A stretch of DNA of 64,000 bases from RPQJ01 sp963700045 (GTDB taxonomy: Bacteria > Pseudomonadota > Gammaproteobacteria > Steroidobacterales > Steroidobacteraceae): the NCBI GenBank assembly GCA_963700045.1, contig CAVOWK010000032.1, positions 262,305 to 326,304 on the forward strand, read 5' to 3'. Positions 7,686 through 16,986 of the stretch are shown one piece after another. A program made the translations under genes and the position numbers. Within the stretch, counting starts at the first letter, position 1, and every line of letters starts with the position of its first letter. A model generated the notes under the pieces. That model was not told the DNA's origin and did no database searches. It was given only the letters and a program-made list of their open reading frames with translations.

Positions 7686-9806
7686 TCAGCGGCGGATGCG
7701 CTGCTTGGTGCGCTTCATCAGCGTAACGTGCGTGCCTTCGCGAACGATCTTTGGCGCGCGGCTGTTGGTCGTGCACTGCACGTAGCTGCCGTCCGCCTGC
7801 ATGATCCAGGCGTTGCGCAGGTCGGCAAGCTGCAGTTGCAGCACTTCCCAGAGTCGTTCCTTCAGGTGCCGGTTCTCGACCGGAGCCACCGCTTCGACAC
7901 GACGGGACAGGTTGCGATCCATCCAGTCGGCGGATCCGAGCAGGAAATCGCCTGCGAGCGGGTCTTCACTGCCGTTCGCAAAATGGAACACCCGGCCGTG
8001 TTCCAGGAATCGCCCGATGATGGAGCGCACACGGAGGTTTTCGGTCAGGCCGGCGATGCCGGGCCGCAGGCAGCAGAATCCGCGCACGATCAGGTCGATC
8101 GGCACGCCGGCGTTCGAAGCGTCGCAGAGCGCCTCGCAGATCGGTCCGTCCTCGAGCTGGTTCACCTTGACCACGATCCGCGCCGGCCTGCCCGCCCGTG
8201 CGTTGGCGGCCTCGCGCGCGATAAGGTCGACGAAGCGGGTGCGCATGTTGAGCGGCGCGACCAGCAGCTTCTCGAAGCGCGGGGAGCGCGAGTACCCGGT
8301 CAGGTGATGGAACAACGTGACGACGTCGCGCGTCAGCACCGGGTCGCAGGTGAACAGGCCGAAGTCCGTGTACATCCGCGCAGTCTTGACGTGGTAGTTA
8401 CCCGTGCCGATGTGGGCATAGCTGCGCAAGCCGTCCCCTTCCTTGCGCACGACCAGCGCGAGCTTGGTGTGGGTCTTGAGGCCGCGGAAGCCGTAGATGA
8501 CGTGGTCCCCGGCCTTCTGCAGTTCTTCGGCCCAGTGCAGGTTGCGCTCCTCGTCGAAGCGCGCCTTGAGTTCGACCAGGCAAGCCACCTGCTTGCCGTT
8601 CTCCGCTGCCTTGATCAACGAGCGGACGAACGGCGTATCGTCCCCGAACCGGTACACCGTCATCTTGATCGTGGTCGTGCCCGGGTCGTCGGCGGCGTCG
8701 CGGATGAACCGCTCGACCGAGGCGTCGAAACTCTCGTACGGGTGGTGCACGAGCACGTCGCCCGCCCGGATGGACGAGAAGATGTCGGTATCGGGGTCGA
8801 TGCCGAACGGCGGCTGCGGGGACCAGGGCGGATCGCGCAGCTCGCTGATCGGCAGCGAGGCGATCTCGAACAGGCCGGAATAGTCCAGCATGTCGGGCAG
8901 TTCGTAGACGTCGCTCTCGCGCAGGTCGAAGCGCGCAGCGAGGCTGTCGCGGATCTCGCTGCTTGGACCTTCGCCGAACTCGAGCCGCACGACCGGCTGG
9001 AACCGTCGCTGCCGCACCTGCTCCTCGACCATCTCCTTGATGCTGTTGTCGCTGTCTTCCTCGATCGCGATGTCGGCATTGCGCGATACGCGGAACAGCG
9101 TGGTGGCTTCAATCTCGACGCCGGGGAACAGGCTGGCAGCGTTGACCCGCACAAGTTCCTGCAGCGAGATGAAGCAGCGCTGCCCGGTCTCGACTCCGGT
9201 GCGCACCGGCAGCCATTGCGGCAATTGCGAAGGGACCTTCACCCGCACGAGGAGGCGATCGCCCGTTTCAGCTTCCTTGAGCACGAAGCCCCAGGAGGTC
9301 GACAGGTTCGACATGAACGGAAACGGGTGCGACGGGTTGAGGCTCAGCGGCGTGAGCGCGGGCGAGACGTGGCGTTCGAAGTATTCGCGCGCCTCGTGAC
9401 ACTGGGCTGGCGAAAGCTCGTCCCACGCCGCCAGCTTCACGCCATGCCGCGCCAGGCGCTGGCGCAGCTCGGCAAAACACTCTGCGCGGCGCAACAGCAA
9501 CGGCTGTAACGCATCGCGCAACCGATGGATGTGCGCGTTGAATTCCTCGACGACGGCCAGGTTGCCGCTGGCGTAGGCGCGGGTACGCATGGCACCGACG
9601 CGCTTCATGAAGAACTCGTCCAGGTTCGAGGTGAAGATCGCCAGGAACTTGAACCGTTCGAGCAGCGGCACGCGCTCGTCGATGGCTTCCGCCAGGACCC
9701 GGCGGTTGAATTCGAGCCAGCTGAGGTCCCGGTCGAACCAGGCCTCCTTCAGCATCCGTGCGCGCAGCTTCGCGTCCATGTCGACGAAAGTCCCCCCGGC
9801 GCCCAT
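7686..9806 (-). CDS. ppk1: Polyphosphate kinase 1
   Basis: A 706-residue enzyme that reversibly polymerises the gamma phosphate of ATP into polyphosphate. Visible motifs are DLSWLEFNRRVL at the N-terminus, NLDEFFMKRVG, the SHPFPF segment, RFDEERN, and AHIGTGNYH, whose histidines correspond to the autophosphorylation region, plus ADWMDRN near the end. Length fits PPK1 (about 690). An alternative start at 9779 would remove nine residues. It lies divergently from dapD. Its place between phoA and pst fits storage of phosphate gained by the Pho system. Confidence 0.95.
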   Translation of the reverse strand: MGAGGTFVDMDAKLRARMLKEAWFDRDLSWLEFNRRVLAEAIDERVPLLERFKFLAIFTSNLDEFFMKRVGAMRTRAYASGNLAVVEEFNAHIHRLRDALQPLLLRRAECFAELRQRLARHGVKLAAWDELSPAQCHEAREYFERHVSPALTPLSLNPSHPFPFMSNLSTSWGFVLKEAETGDRLLVRVKVPSQLPQWLPVRTGVETGQRCFISLQELVRVNAASLFPGVEIEATTLFRVSRNADIAIEEDSDNSIKEMVEEQVRQRRFQPVVRLEFGEGPSSEIRDSLAARFDLRESDVYELPDMLDYSGLFEIASLPISELRDPPWSPQPPFGIDPDTDIFSSIRAGDVLVHHPYESFDASVERFIRDAADDPGTTTIKMTVYRFGDDTPFVRSLIKAAENGKQVACLVELKARFDEERNLHWAEELQKAGDHVIYGFRGLKTHTKLALVVRKEGDGLRSYAHIGTGNYHVKTARMYTDFGLFTCDPVLTRDVVTLFHHLTGYSRSPRFEKLLVAPLNMRTRFVDLIAREAANARAGRPARIVVKVNQLEDGPICEALCDASNAGVPIDLIVRGFCCLRPGIAGLTENLRVRSIIGRFLEHGRVFHFANGSEDPLAGDFLLGSADWMDRNLSRRVEAVAPVENRHLKERLWEVLQLQLADLRNAWIMQADGSYVQCTTNSRAPKIVREGTHVTLMKRTKQRIRR

Positions 9807-9917
9807 GCCGGCCGGTGAATCGGGCGGTGACAGGCGATAAGGATATAGAATCTACCGCCGTCGTTACCGAATTGTTGCGGTGTGACGGCTTCTTTTCCCT
9901 TTCATGACGGAACGCAC

Positions 9918-10760
9918 ATGACGCTCCAGGCCGACCACACGCACCTAGCTGCCCAGATCGACGCCGCCTTTGACGAACGGTCAACGCTGACGCCTGCCAA
10001 CGCGCCGCCCGACATCGTCGAGGCCGTGCGCCAGGCGATCGACCTGCTTGATTCCGGCACGGCCCGCGTGGCCGAAAAAATCAACGGTCGCTGGCAGGTC
10101 CACGAATGGCTCAAGAAGGCCGTGCTGTTGTCGTTCCGGCTGTTCGACAACGTTCCGATCGATGCCGGGTACACGCGCTTCTACGACAAGGTGCCGCTCA
10201 AGTATTCGCAGCACGACGCCGAGCGTTTCCGGGCCGAGGGCGTGCGTGTCGTGCCGCCGGCCGTCGTCCGCCGCGGCGCGCACATCTCCCGCAACGTCGT
10301 GCTGATGCCGAGCTACGTCAACATCGGCGCCCACGTGGGCGAAGGTACGATGGTCGATACGTGGGCCACGGTCGGGTCCTGCGCCCAGATTGGTCGCAAC
10401 GTGCATCTCTCGGGCGGTGTCGGCATCGGCGGCGTGCTCGAGCCGCTGCAGGCGAGCCCGACGATCATCGAGGACCACTGCTTCATCGGCGCGCGCTCGG
10501 AAGTCGTCGAAGGCGTCGTCGTCGAGGAAGGCGCAGTACTGTCGATGGGCGTCTACGTCGGGCAGAGCACCCGCATTTACGATCGCGAGCGCGACGAGGT
10601 GAGTTACGGCCGCATTCCAGCCGGCGCCGTGGTGGTGCCTGGCACGCTGCCGGCGGCCAGCGGCAAGTACGGGCTCGCCTGCGCCGTAATCGTGAAGCGT
10701 GTCGACGCGCAGACCCGCGCCAAGGTCGGGATCAACGAACTGCTGCGCAGCACCGACTGA
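9918..10760 (+). CDS. dapD: Tetrahydrodipicolinate N-succinyltransferase
   Basis: A 280-residue trimeric left-handed beta-helix acyltransferase of lysine/diaminopimelate synthesis; it succinylates tetrahydrodipicolinate. The protein matches E. coli DapD along its whole length: LLDSGTARVAEKI, WLKKAVLLSFR, VLMPSYVNIGAHV, MVDTWATVGSCAQIG and the C-terminal KVGINELLR. The ATG at 9918 is chosen because it aligns with the family start; an upstream in-frame codon at 9882 adds 12 unconserved residues. It is transcribed away from ppk1 and converges on phoU. dapE, the next pathway neighbour in many relatives, is 4.8 kb away beyond the pst operon. Confidence 0.96.
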   Translation: MTLQADHTHLAAQIDAAFDERSTLTPANAPPDIVEAVRQAIDLLDSGTARVAEKINGRWQVHEWLKKAVLLSFRLFDNVPIDAGYTRFYDKVPLKYSQHDAERFRAEGVRVVPPAVVRRGAHISRNVVLMPSYVNIGAHVGEGTMVDTWATVGSCAQIGRNVHLSGGVGIGGVLEPLQASPTIIEDHCFIGARSEVVEGVVVEEGAVLSMGVYVGQSTRIYDRERDEVSYGRIPAGAVVVPGTLPAASGKYGLACAVIVKRVDAQTRAKVGINELLRSTD

Positions 10761-10786
10761 GTCAAGCCCGGGTCGAACGACGTGGC

Positions 10787-11503
10787 TCAGGCCGCGTCGG
10801 CCTGCTGCCGGTCCTGTCCCATCATGTAGAGCACCTGCTCCGCGACATTGGTCGCGTGATCGCCGATACGCTCGAGACCCTTGAGTGCAAAGATCGTGTC
10901 GATCGTGGGCCGCAGGAAGCGGTGATCCTGCAGCACGTACGTCATCACCAGCCGGAGCGCCGCGGCAAACTCGGCATCGAGCTCTGCATCGCGCTCCAGC
11001 ACGCTGCGTGCCAGGCCGGGATCCATCTCGTCGGCCGCCCGTACGGCGTTGCGCAGCATCGAGCCGGACAGCGCCGCCATGTGACGCAACTGGCGGCCGA
11101 CGGCGAGCACGGGATCGCCATCGTTGGCCTGGTCCAGAGACAGGGCAAACCTTGCGATCTTCTTGGCCTCGTCGCCTGCGCGCTCCAGCTCGCGCCCGAT
11201 GCGCACGATCGCCCGCGCCAGCCGCAGGTCGTTTGCGACGGGCTGCTGCAGGGCGATGAAAGTGAGGCTGTCGCGGTCGAGCTGCTTTTCGTAGGCGTCC
11301 ACGCGGCTGTCGCGCGCCAGCACCGCCTGCGCCAGCTCCGCGTCGCGCTCGACCAGCGACTTGACCGCCGCGGCGACCTGTTCGATGACGAGCGCGCCCA
11401 TCTCGAGCGCGTGCAGCCGCAGGCCGGCCACCGACTGGTCGACGTTGCTCGAGGTGTGCGGCTCGGTCGGATCCGAAGCCTGCATGACTGCGGACTCCAT
11501 CAC
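10787..11503 (-). CDS. phoU: Phosphate-signalling regulator PhoU (pst-linked copy)
   Basis: A 238-residue all-alpha protein of two three-helix repeats. The signature metal-binding motifs E-x-x-x-D are present in RELERAGDEAKKIA and LKGLERIGDHATNVAEQ. PhoU bridges the Pst transporter and PhoR and keeps the Pho regulon off when phosphate is ample. It is the last gene of pstSCAB-phoU, 4 bp after pstB. The start may instead be Met at 11485, which has GGAG 9 bp upstream. A second, diverged PhoU is encoded at 17670-18416. Confidence 0.94.
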   Translation of the reverse strand: MMESAVMQASDPTEPHTSSNVDQSVAGLRLHALEMGALVIEQVAAAVKSLVERDAELAQAVLARDSRVDAYEKQLDRDSLTFIALQQPVANDLRLARAIVRIGRELERAGDEAKKIARFALSLDQANDGDPVLAVGRQLRHMAALSGSMLRNAVRAADEMDPGLARSVLERDAELDAEFAAALRLVMTYVLQDHRFLRPTIDTIFALKGLERIGDHATNVAEQVLYMMGQDRQQADAA

Positions 11504-11507
11504 CGGC

Positions 11508-12347
11508 TCAACCGTAACGGCCCGTGATGTAGTCTTCGGTCGCCTTCTTCGACGGGTTGGTGAAGATCTTCGACGTCGCGTCGACCTCGACCAGCTCGCC
11601 CAGGTACATGAACGCCGTGAAATCGGAGACGCGCGCTGCCTGCTGCATGTTGTGAGTGACGATCAGGATCGTGACCCGCTGTCGCAACTCTGTGATCAGC
11701 TCCTCGATCTTCGCCGTCGCGATCGGATCGAGCGCCGAGGTCGGCTCGTCGAACAGCAGGATCTCGGGCTCGGTCGCGAGCGCACGCGCAATGCAGAGAC
11801 GCTGCATCTGGCCGCCCGACAGCGCGAGCGCGGAATCGTTCAGGCGGTCCTTGACCTCGTCCCAGATCGCCGCCGCGCGCAACGCCTTCTCGACGCGCTC
11901 GGCCAGTTCGGTCCGGCTGCTGAAGCCGCGCAGCCGCAATCCATAGGCCACGTTCTCGAACACGGTCTTGGGGAACGGATTCGGCTTCTGGAACACCATC
12001 CCGATCCGCATGCGGACCTCGATCGGATCCACCTCCTTGCCGACCAGGTTGATGTTCTCCGGGTGCAGCATGATGCTGCCCGAGTACTTCGTGTCCGCCT
12101 GCAGGTCGTGCATGCGGTTGAAGCAACGCAGGAACGTGCTCTTGCCGCAGCCCGACGGGCCGATCAGCGCGGTAACGTGGTTTTCCGCGATGTTCAGGTT
12201 GATGTTCTTCAGCGCCTGGTTCGTGCCGTACCAGAAGTCCAGCTTCGCGGCGACAGCCTTGGCGGAACTTGCAGCCGCGACCTTGCGTTCCTCCATGACG
12301 ATGGAGAAAGTCGGCGTGGCGGCCTTTTCGGCGAGGGTCGTATTCAT
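11508..12347 (-). CDS. pstB: Phosphate ABC transporter ATP-binding protein
   Basis: A 279-residue ABC ATPase. Walker A GPSGCGKST, Q-loop with MVFQKPNPFPKTVFENVAYG (the PstB form), signature LSGGQMQRLCIARAL, and Walker B ILLFDEPTSALDP are all intact. It drives high-affinity phosphate import by the PstCA channel. The N-terminal ~30 residues before the ABC fold are unconserved. It lies 10 bp after pstA and 4 bp before phoU. Confidence 0.97.
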   Translation of the reverse strand: MNTTLAEKAATPTFSIVMEERKVAAASSAKAVAAKLDFWYGTNQALKNINLNIAENHVTALIGPSGCGKSTFLRCFNRMHDLQADTKYSGSIMLHPENINLVGKEVDPIEVRMRIGMVFQKPNPFPKTVFENVAYGLRLRGFSSRTELAERVEKALRAAAIWDEVKDRLNDSALALSGGQMQRLCIARALATEPEILLFDEPTSALDPIATAKIEELITELRQRVTILIVTHNMQQAARVSDFTAFMYLGELVEVDATSKIFTNPSKKATEDYITGRYG

Positions 12348-12357
12348 GTCGTGGCAC

Positions 12358-13284
12358 TCACCAGTTGATCTTCTTGCGGAAGCGGTAGCGGATGTAGATC
12401 GCGATGGCGTTCATCGCCAGCGTCATGCCGAGCAGGATGGCGGCGGCGGCGGCTGCATTCTGCTGGAATGCCTGGTCAGGCCTGGACACCCAGTTGAAGA
12501 TCTGGATCGGCATCGCCGTGAATTCGCTCCAGAGCCAGTCCCAGTTGAGGAACGGAAACTCGCCCGTCACCGGCGAACCCGGCAGGAACGCGATGAAGCT
12601 CAGTGCACCGATCGTGATGATCGGCGCCGTCTCGCCGATCGCACGCGACAGGCCGAGGATCAGGCCGGTGAGGATACCGCCGGTGGAATACGGCAGCACG
12701 TGATCCTTGGTGACTTCCCAGCGCGTCGCGCCGAGCCCATAAGCCGCTTCACGAATCGCCTTGGGCACGGCCCGCAGCGACTCGCGCGTCCCGACGATGA
12801 TGATCGGCAGGATCAGCAGCGCCAGCGTCAGGCCGGCCGAAAGCACGCTCTGGCCGAAACCGAACTGGTAGACGAACAGGCCGAGCGCCAGCAGACCGTA
12901 GACGATCGAGGGGACGCCAGCAAGATTGGTCACGTTGATCTCGATGATTCCCGTGAACCAGTTCTTCGGCGCGTACTCCTCCAGGTAGATACCCGCGGCA
13001 ACGCCCACCGGCAGCGAAACGACGGCCGTGACCAGCATGATCATCGACGTGCCGACCAAGGCCGACAGGATGCCGGCGCGTTCGGCTTTGCGCGAAGGGA
13101 ACTGCGTCAGGAAGTCCCAGCCAAAGCGCGAGGCGCCATCCCGCACCAGGTCGAGAAACAGCAGCGCGAGCAGGCCGAGGCAGCTCATCATGATCAGCAG
13201 CCCCAGGACCACGAACAGCTTGTCGAGGTTCTTGCGCCGCGACAGGCCGCGGCGGAGTTCCTCGATGGTCATCACAGCGGACAT
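12358..13284 (-). CDS. pstA: Phosphate ABC transporter permease PstA
   Basis: A 308-residue inner-membrane permease with about six membrane segments. The EAA-type loop REAAYGLGATRWEV, which contacts PstB, is present, as is the family segment IYLEEYAPKNWFTGIIEINVTNLAGVPSIVYG (residues near 145-175). It pairs with PstC to form the channel. The gene starts 1 bp after pstC ends, so coupling is tight. Confidence 0.95.
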   Translation of the reverse strand: MSAVMTIEELRRGLSRRKNLDKLFVVLGLLIMMSCLGLLALLFLDLVRDGASRFGWDFLTQFPSRKAERAGILSALVGTSMIMLVTAVVSLPVGVAAGIYLEEYAPKNWFTGIIEINVTNLAGVPSIVYGLLALGLFVYQFGFGQSVLSAGLTLALLILPIIIVGTRESLRAVPKAIREAAYGLGATRWEVTKDHVLPYSTGGILTGLILGLSRAIGETAPIITIGALSFIAFLPGSPVTGEFPFLNWDWLWSEFTAMPIQIFNWVSRPDQAFQQNAAAAAAILLGMTLAMNAIAIYIRYRFRKKINW

Positions 13285-13285
13285 C

Positions 13286-14224
13286 TCAGTAGGCCTCCCG
13301 GAACCTGCGGGTCAGGAAAAAGCCGACGAGGTTGAACACCAGCGTCATCAGCATCAACACCAGGCCCGCGGCGAAGATGCTCTGGTAACCGATGCTGTCG
13401 TGCGGCAGGTCGCCGAGGCTGACCTGCACGATGTAAGCGGTGATCGTCGCCGCCGGCTCGGTCGGGTTGAACGTCAGCGTCGGCTGCATGCCGGCCGCGA
13501 TCGCGACGACCATCGTCTCGCCGATGGCGCGCGAGATTCCCAGGATATAGGCCGCAGCGATGCCCGAGAACGCGCCCGGCACGACCACGCGTAACGCGGT
13601 CTGCAGCCTGGTGGCACCCATCGCATAGGACCCCTCGCGCATGTAGCGCGGCACGGCACGCATCGCGTCTTCACTGACCGACGCCACGTACGGCACGATC
13701 ATGAGGCCGATCACGAGACCTGCGCTCAGCATGTTGAAGCCCGGCAGGTCGGGGATCAGTCTCTGCAGGAAGGGAGTAACCATCAGCAGCGCGAAGTACC
13801 CGTAGACCACCGTGGGAACCGCACCGAGCAGTTCCAGGATCGGCTTCACCGTCTCGCGCATGCGGTGCGTCGCGAACTCCGAGAGGTAAATGGCAATGAT
13901 CGTGCCGAGCGGGATGGCGACCAGCAGCGCGACGAACGTCACCGTCAGCGTGCCGGAAACCAGCGGCATGATGCCGTAGTGCGCGTCGTCGAACAGCGGC
14001 GTCCACTGCGTGTCGGTCAGGAAGTCCTTGATCGAAACGTGCTCGAAGAAGGCCGCTGACTCGTAGACCAGGATGAATACGATCGCGAGCGTCGTGAAGA
14101 CCGCGACGAGCGCTGCCGCCAGCAGTATCAGTTCTATGACCCGGTCGCGGTTCTTGCGGTAAGCGAGCGAGGAGAACGCCCCCTTCCCCATCGCCGCCGT
14201 GCGAGTTGTCGCCGTTGCCGACAT
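13286..14224 (-). CDS. pstC: Phosphate ABC transporter permease PstC
   Basis: A 312-residue inner-membrane permease. It has an N-terminal cytosolic tail, about six membrane segments, the conserved GTLTVTFVALLVAIPLG stretch and an EAA-type loop MREGSYAMGATRLQT. I chose the start at 14224 (MSATATT) because a GGGAAAGGG sequence lies just upstream; an open extension to 14251 adds nine unconserved residues. It follows pstS after a 99-bp spacer that contains a strong hairpin. Confidence 0.94.
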   Translation of the reverse strand: MSATATTRTAAMGKGAFSSLAYRKNRDRVIELILLAAALVAVFTTLAIVFILVYESAAFFEHVSIKDFLTDTQWTPLFDDAHYGIMPLVSGTLTVTFVALLVAIPLGTIIAIYLSEFATHRMRETVKPILELLGAVPTVVYGYFALLMVTPFLQRLIPDLPGFNMLSAGLVIGLMIVPYVASVSEDAMRAVPRYMREGSYAMGATRLQTALRVVVPGAFSGIAAAYILGISRAIGETMVVAIAAGMQPTLTFNPTEPAATITAYIVQVSLGDLPHDSIGYQSIFAAGLVLMLMTLVFNLVGFFLTRRFREAY

Positions 14225-14275
14225 GAGCCCTTTCCCAGTGCGGCGCCTCACAGGCGCTCTGTGTCAGACATGAAC

Positions 14276-14301
14276 GGGCCGGAACCTTGCGATCCCGGCC
14301 C
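14276..14301 (-). terminator. pstS-pstC intercistronic hairpin
   Basis: A perfect 7-bp GC stem (GGGCCGG at 14276-14282 pairing with CCGGCCC at 14295-14301, 12-nt loop) lies between pstS and pstC. There is no U tract, so it is more likely a partial terminator or an mRNA-stabilising structure that leaves pstS more abundant than the permease genes. Confidence 0.5.
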
Positions 14302-14323
14302 GGCCCCTGCGGGGTGTGCCCGG

Positions 14324-15331
14324 TTAGAGTTTACCTTCCAGCGCCTGCAACTGTTCGATCGTGATGCCGACCTGCGGTATGCCGCCGAATACGGTGCCGA
14401 GTTTGCCAGCCTGGAAATGCTTCCACGCGAGTTCGTAGGCGCTCTTCGGCAAGGGCAGGTAGCCAACTTCGCCCACCAATTGGCCGTTCGTCATCATGAA
14501 CTGCACGAACTCGCGGACTTCCGGACGCTTGGCGGCCGTGTCACGCACATAGACGAACAGCGGGCGCGACAGCGGGTTGTAGGTGCCATTGGTCACGTTC
14601 TCGAGGCTCGGGCCCACCGGGCCCTTGCCCTTGCCATTGTCGATCGCGACTGCCGTCAACTTGTCCTTGTGCGCGGCGTAGTACGCGTAGCCGAAGTAAC
14701 CGAGCGCATTCTTGTTGCTCTCGACACCCTGCACCAGCGTGTTGTCGTCCTCGCTGGCGGTGAAGTCGCCACGGCTGGCCTTCGCCTTGCCGTTGATCGC
14801 CTCGGTGAAGTAGTCGAACGTGCCCGAGTCGGCGCCCGGCCCGAACAGCATCAGCTTTTCCTTCGGGAATTTCGGGTTGACCTGATTCCAACTCGTGATG
14901 CGGCCCTGTGCAGCCGGTTCCCACATCTTCCTGAGTTCGGCCACGGTCAGCGACTTGGCCCAGGTGTTGGCGGGATTGATCACGACCGTCAGCGCGTCGA
15001 ACGCCACCGGCAGTTCCATGTACTTGATGCCGGCCTTGCGGCAGGCTTCCATTTCTTCGACCGAGATCGGGCGGGAGGCGTTCGCCATGTCCGTCTCACC
15101 GCGGCAGAACTTCTTGAAACCGCCGCCGGTGCCCGAGACGCCGACCGTCACGCGGACCTTGCCGCGCTTCTGGATCTGGAACTCCTCGGCGAAAGCCTCG
15201 GAGATCGGGAACACGGTGCTGGAGCCGTCGATCTTGATCGCAGCCTGCGCGTCGGCGCGCCCAGGCGCGCCGAAGGCCAGGAGGCCAAGCGCGAGCGCCG
15301 GAAGGGTGATCTGCTGCCAGGAAAGCTTCAT
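14324..15331 (-). CDS. pstS: Phosphate-binding periplasmic protein
   Basis: A 335-residue periplasmic binding protein delivering phosphate to PstCA. It has a signal peptide ending near ADAQA and the phosphate-contact motifs DGSSTVFP, SGTGGGFKKFCRGETD and GPGADSGTFDYFTE. The start at 15331 has AGAGG 9 bp upstream; the ATG at 15340 sits directly on that sequence and is less likely. It is the first gene of the pst operon, 75 bp downstream of a near-consensus Pho box. It belongs to the cluster with TGGG rather than the shorter E. coli-like loop. Confidence 0.95.
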   Translation of the reverse strand: MKLSWQQITLPALALGLLAFGAPGRADAQAAIKIDGSSTVFPISEAFAEEFQIQKRGKVRVTVGVSGTGGGFKKFCRGETDMANASRPISVEEMEACRKAGIKYMELPVAFDALTVVINPANTWAKSLTVAELRKMWEPAAQGRITSWNQVNPKFPKEKLMLFGPGADSGTFDYFTEAINGKAKASRGDFTASEDDNTLVQGVESNKNALGYFGYAYYAAHKDKLTAVAIDNGKGKGPVGPSLENVTNGTYNPLSRPLFVYVRDTAAKRPEVREFVQFMMTNGQLVGEVGYLPLPKSAYELAWKHFQAGKLGTVFGGIPQVGITIEQLQALEGKL

Positions 15332-15405
15332 GAAAGGCATCCTCTGCTGTGGGTCGGTCCAGGGGCGGGCGCCCCTGTCAATGCCGCGCAGTCTGCCGCT
15401 CCACT

Positions 15406-15423
15406 GTGACAGCCATGTGACAA
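15406..15423 (-). promoter_or_regulatory. PhoB box of the pst operon
   Basis: On the minus strand the site reads TTGTCACATGGCTGTCAC: two 7-mers, 11-bp period, 13 of 14 half-site positions matching a CTGTCAY consensus. Ten bases downstream is CAGACT, a weak -10, as expected for an activator-dependent promoter. The box ends 75 bp before the pstS start. Confidence 0.82.
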
Positions 15424-15523
15424 ACCCGACGTTGTCGCAAGTGCTTGATCCGACGAGCTTCTATGGCTTTAATGCCGGACCCGGCCCGGGTCCTGCACCG
15501 AATCCAGAGGCGAACCCAGCGCG

Positions 15524-16651
15524 ATGTCCCAGACCCTTGCCCTGACCGAAGACCTGCTACGTCGGCCCTCCGTGAGTCCCGAGGATCAGGGTTGCATGGA
15601 TGTCATCTGCGCCCGGCTCGAGCCGCTCGGGTTCAGCAACGAACGGCTGCGTTTCGGTCCGGTCGAGAATCTCTGGTCACGACGCGGCAACGGCAGCCCG
15701 GTGCTCTGCTTTGCCGGTCACACGGACGTCGTGCCGACCGGTCCGCGCGAAGACTGGCGCACCGATCCCTTCGAGCCCGTGATCGTCGACGGGGTACTCT
15801 TTGCGCGCGGCGCCGCCGACATGAAGAGCAGCCTCGCAGCCATGGTGACGGCCACGGAGCGGTTCATCGCGCAGCATCCGAACCACGCAGGCTCGCTCGC
15901 ATTCCTGTTCACCAGCGACGAAGAAGGCCCATCGGTCGACGGCACGCGCAAGGTGATGGAGGTGCTCGAGGCCCGCGACGAGAAGATCGACTGGTGCATC
16001 GTGGGCGAGCCGACCAGCGCCGACGTGCTGGGCGACACCGTCAAGGTGGGACGTCGCGGCTCACTCTCCGGCCGCCTGACGGTACACGGCGTGCAGGGTC
16101 ACATCGCCTACCCGCATCTCGCCGACAATCCAGTCCACGGCTTCGCGCCTGCGCTCGCGGAACTGGTCGCAACGCACTGGGACGAAGGCAATGACTTTTT
16201 CCAGCCGACCACGTTCCAGGTTTCGAACATCTCGGCCGGCACGGGCGCGCCCAACGTCGTGCCCGGCGAGTTGAAGGCTCGCTTCAACTTGCGTTTTTCA
16301 ACGGAACAGACCGTCGAAAAGCTGCAGCAGCGCGTGCTCGAAGTGCTCGACCGTCACCGTGTGAAGTATTCGCTGGAATGGTTCGTCTCCGGCCTCCCCT
16401 TCCTGACGCGCCCCGGCGCGCTCACGGCAGTCGTGGAACAGGCCGTGCGCGAGACCATGGGGCGCACGCCTGGACTGTCGACCACCGGCGGTACCTCCGA
16501 TGGGCGTTTCATCGCGCCGACCGGTGCGCAGGTGGTGGAGCTTGGAGTCATCAACGCAACCATCCACAAGGTAAACGAGTGCGTGCGGATCGAGGACATC
16601 GATACGCTGAGCCTTGCCTACGAGCGGATCATGGAACTGCTGCTGACCTGA
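15524..16651 (+). CDS. dapE: Succinyl-diaminopimelate desuccinylase
   Basis: A 375-residue M20-family di-zinc enzyme that removes succinate from N-succinyl-diaminopimelate in lysine and cell-wall synthesis. Metal ligands and catalytic acids are visible in GHTDVVP, RGAADMKSS, TSDEEGPS, VGEPTS and INATIHKVNE; the substrate-binding STTGGTSDGRF motif is also intact. It is divergent from pstS; its promoter must share the 190-bp spacer holding the Pho box. A GC hairpin follows the stop codon. Confidence 0.96.
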   Translation: MSQTLALTEDLLRRPSVSPEDQGCMDVICARLEPLGFSNERLRFGPVENLWSRRGNGSPVLCFAGHTDVVPTGPREDWRTDPFEPVIVDGVLFARGAADMKSSLAAMVTATERFIAQHPNHAGSLAFLFTSDEEGPSVDGTRKVMEVLEARDEKIDWCIVGEPTSADVLGDTVKVGRRGSLSGRLTVHGVQGHIAYPHLADNPVHGFAPALAELVATHWDEGNDFFQPTTFQVSNISAGTGAPNVVPGELKARFNLRFSTEQTVEKLQQRVLEVLDRHRVKYSLEWFVSGLPFLTRPGALTAVVEQAVRETMGRTPGLSTTGGTSDGRFIAPTGAQVVELGVINATIHKVNECVRIEDIDTLSLAYERIMELLLT

Positions 16652-16675
16652 CTCCCGCTCCCGTTTCGGCGGGAG
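16652..16675 (+). terminator. Hairpin just after dapE
   Basis: Seven-base arms CTCCCGC and GCGGGAG with a 10-nt loop begin at the base after the dapE stop codon. No U run follows, so termination efficiency is uncertain. Confidence 0.45.
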
Positions 16676-16685
16676 AGGTGCGGGG

Positions 16686-16757
16686 CGTTCGATCCGGGAC
16701 CTCTCCCAGAGCTTGGAAAGGCAGACACGCGCTCTGGGAGAGGTCCCGGGTCGAACG
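16686..16757. repeat. 72-bp cruciform, copy 1
   Basis: Two 27-bp arms (16686-16712 and 16731-16757) are complementary with one mismatch and flank the 18-nt loop TTGGAAAGGCAGACACGC. The loop is the reverse complement of the loop of copy 2 at 16987-17058, while the arm sequences differ, so copies share size, loop and foldability rather than stem sequence. Confidence 0.85.
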
Positions 16758-16937
16758 CCTGACGTTACGCGCCTGAGCGGCTCGTCGGGCGGAAACGAGA
16801 GCCGGCACTCGCGGCCAATGGTTCACGCCCGACGACCCGCACGGCGCACGTAGCCGGTAGGGCGCGCGGCACGCCACCCACAATAAGGTGAAGCGGAATG
16901 GGTCCAGCCAGGAGCGCGGTGATGTTGCATGCGCCGT

Positions 16938-16967
16938 GCGCCTTTTCCGCCTTTGCGGAAAAGGCGC
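16938..16967. repeat. Perfect 13-bp hairpin
   Basis: GCGCCTTTTCCGC (16938-16950), a CTTT loop, and the exact complement at 16955-16967. It lacks a U run and lies between the two 72-bp cruciforms. Confidence 0.75.
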
Positions 16968-16986
16968 TCAGGCGCGGCGTGTCAGA

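Noticed and set aside
9807..9917. Possible Pho box between ppk1 and dapD
   Set aside because: One perfect half-site CTGTCA is present, but no second half-site lies 11 bp to either side.
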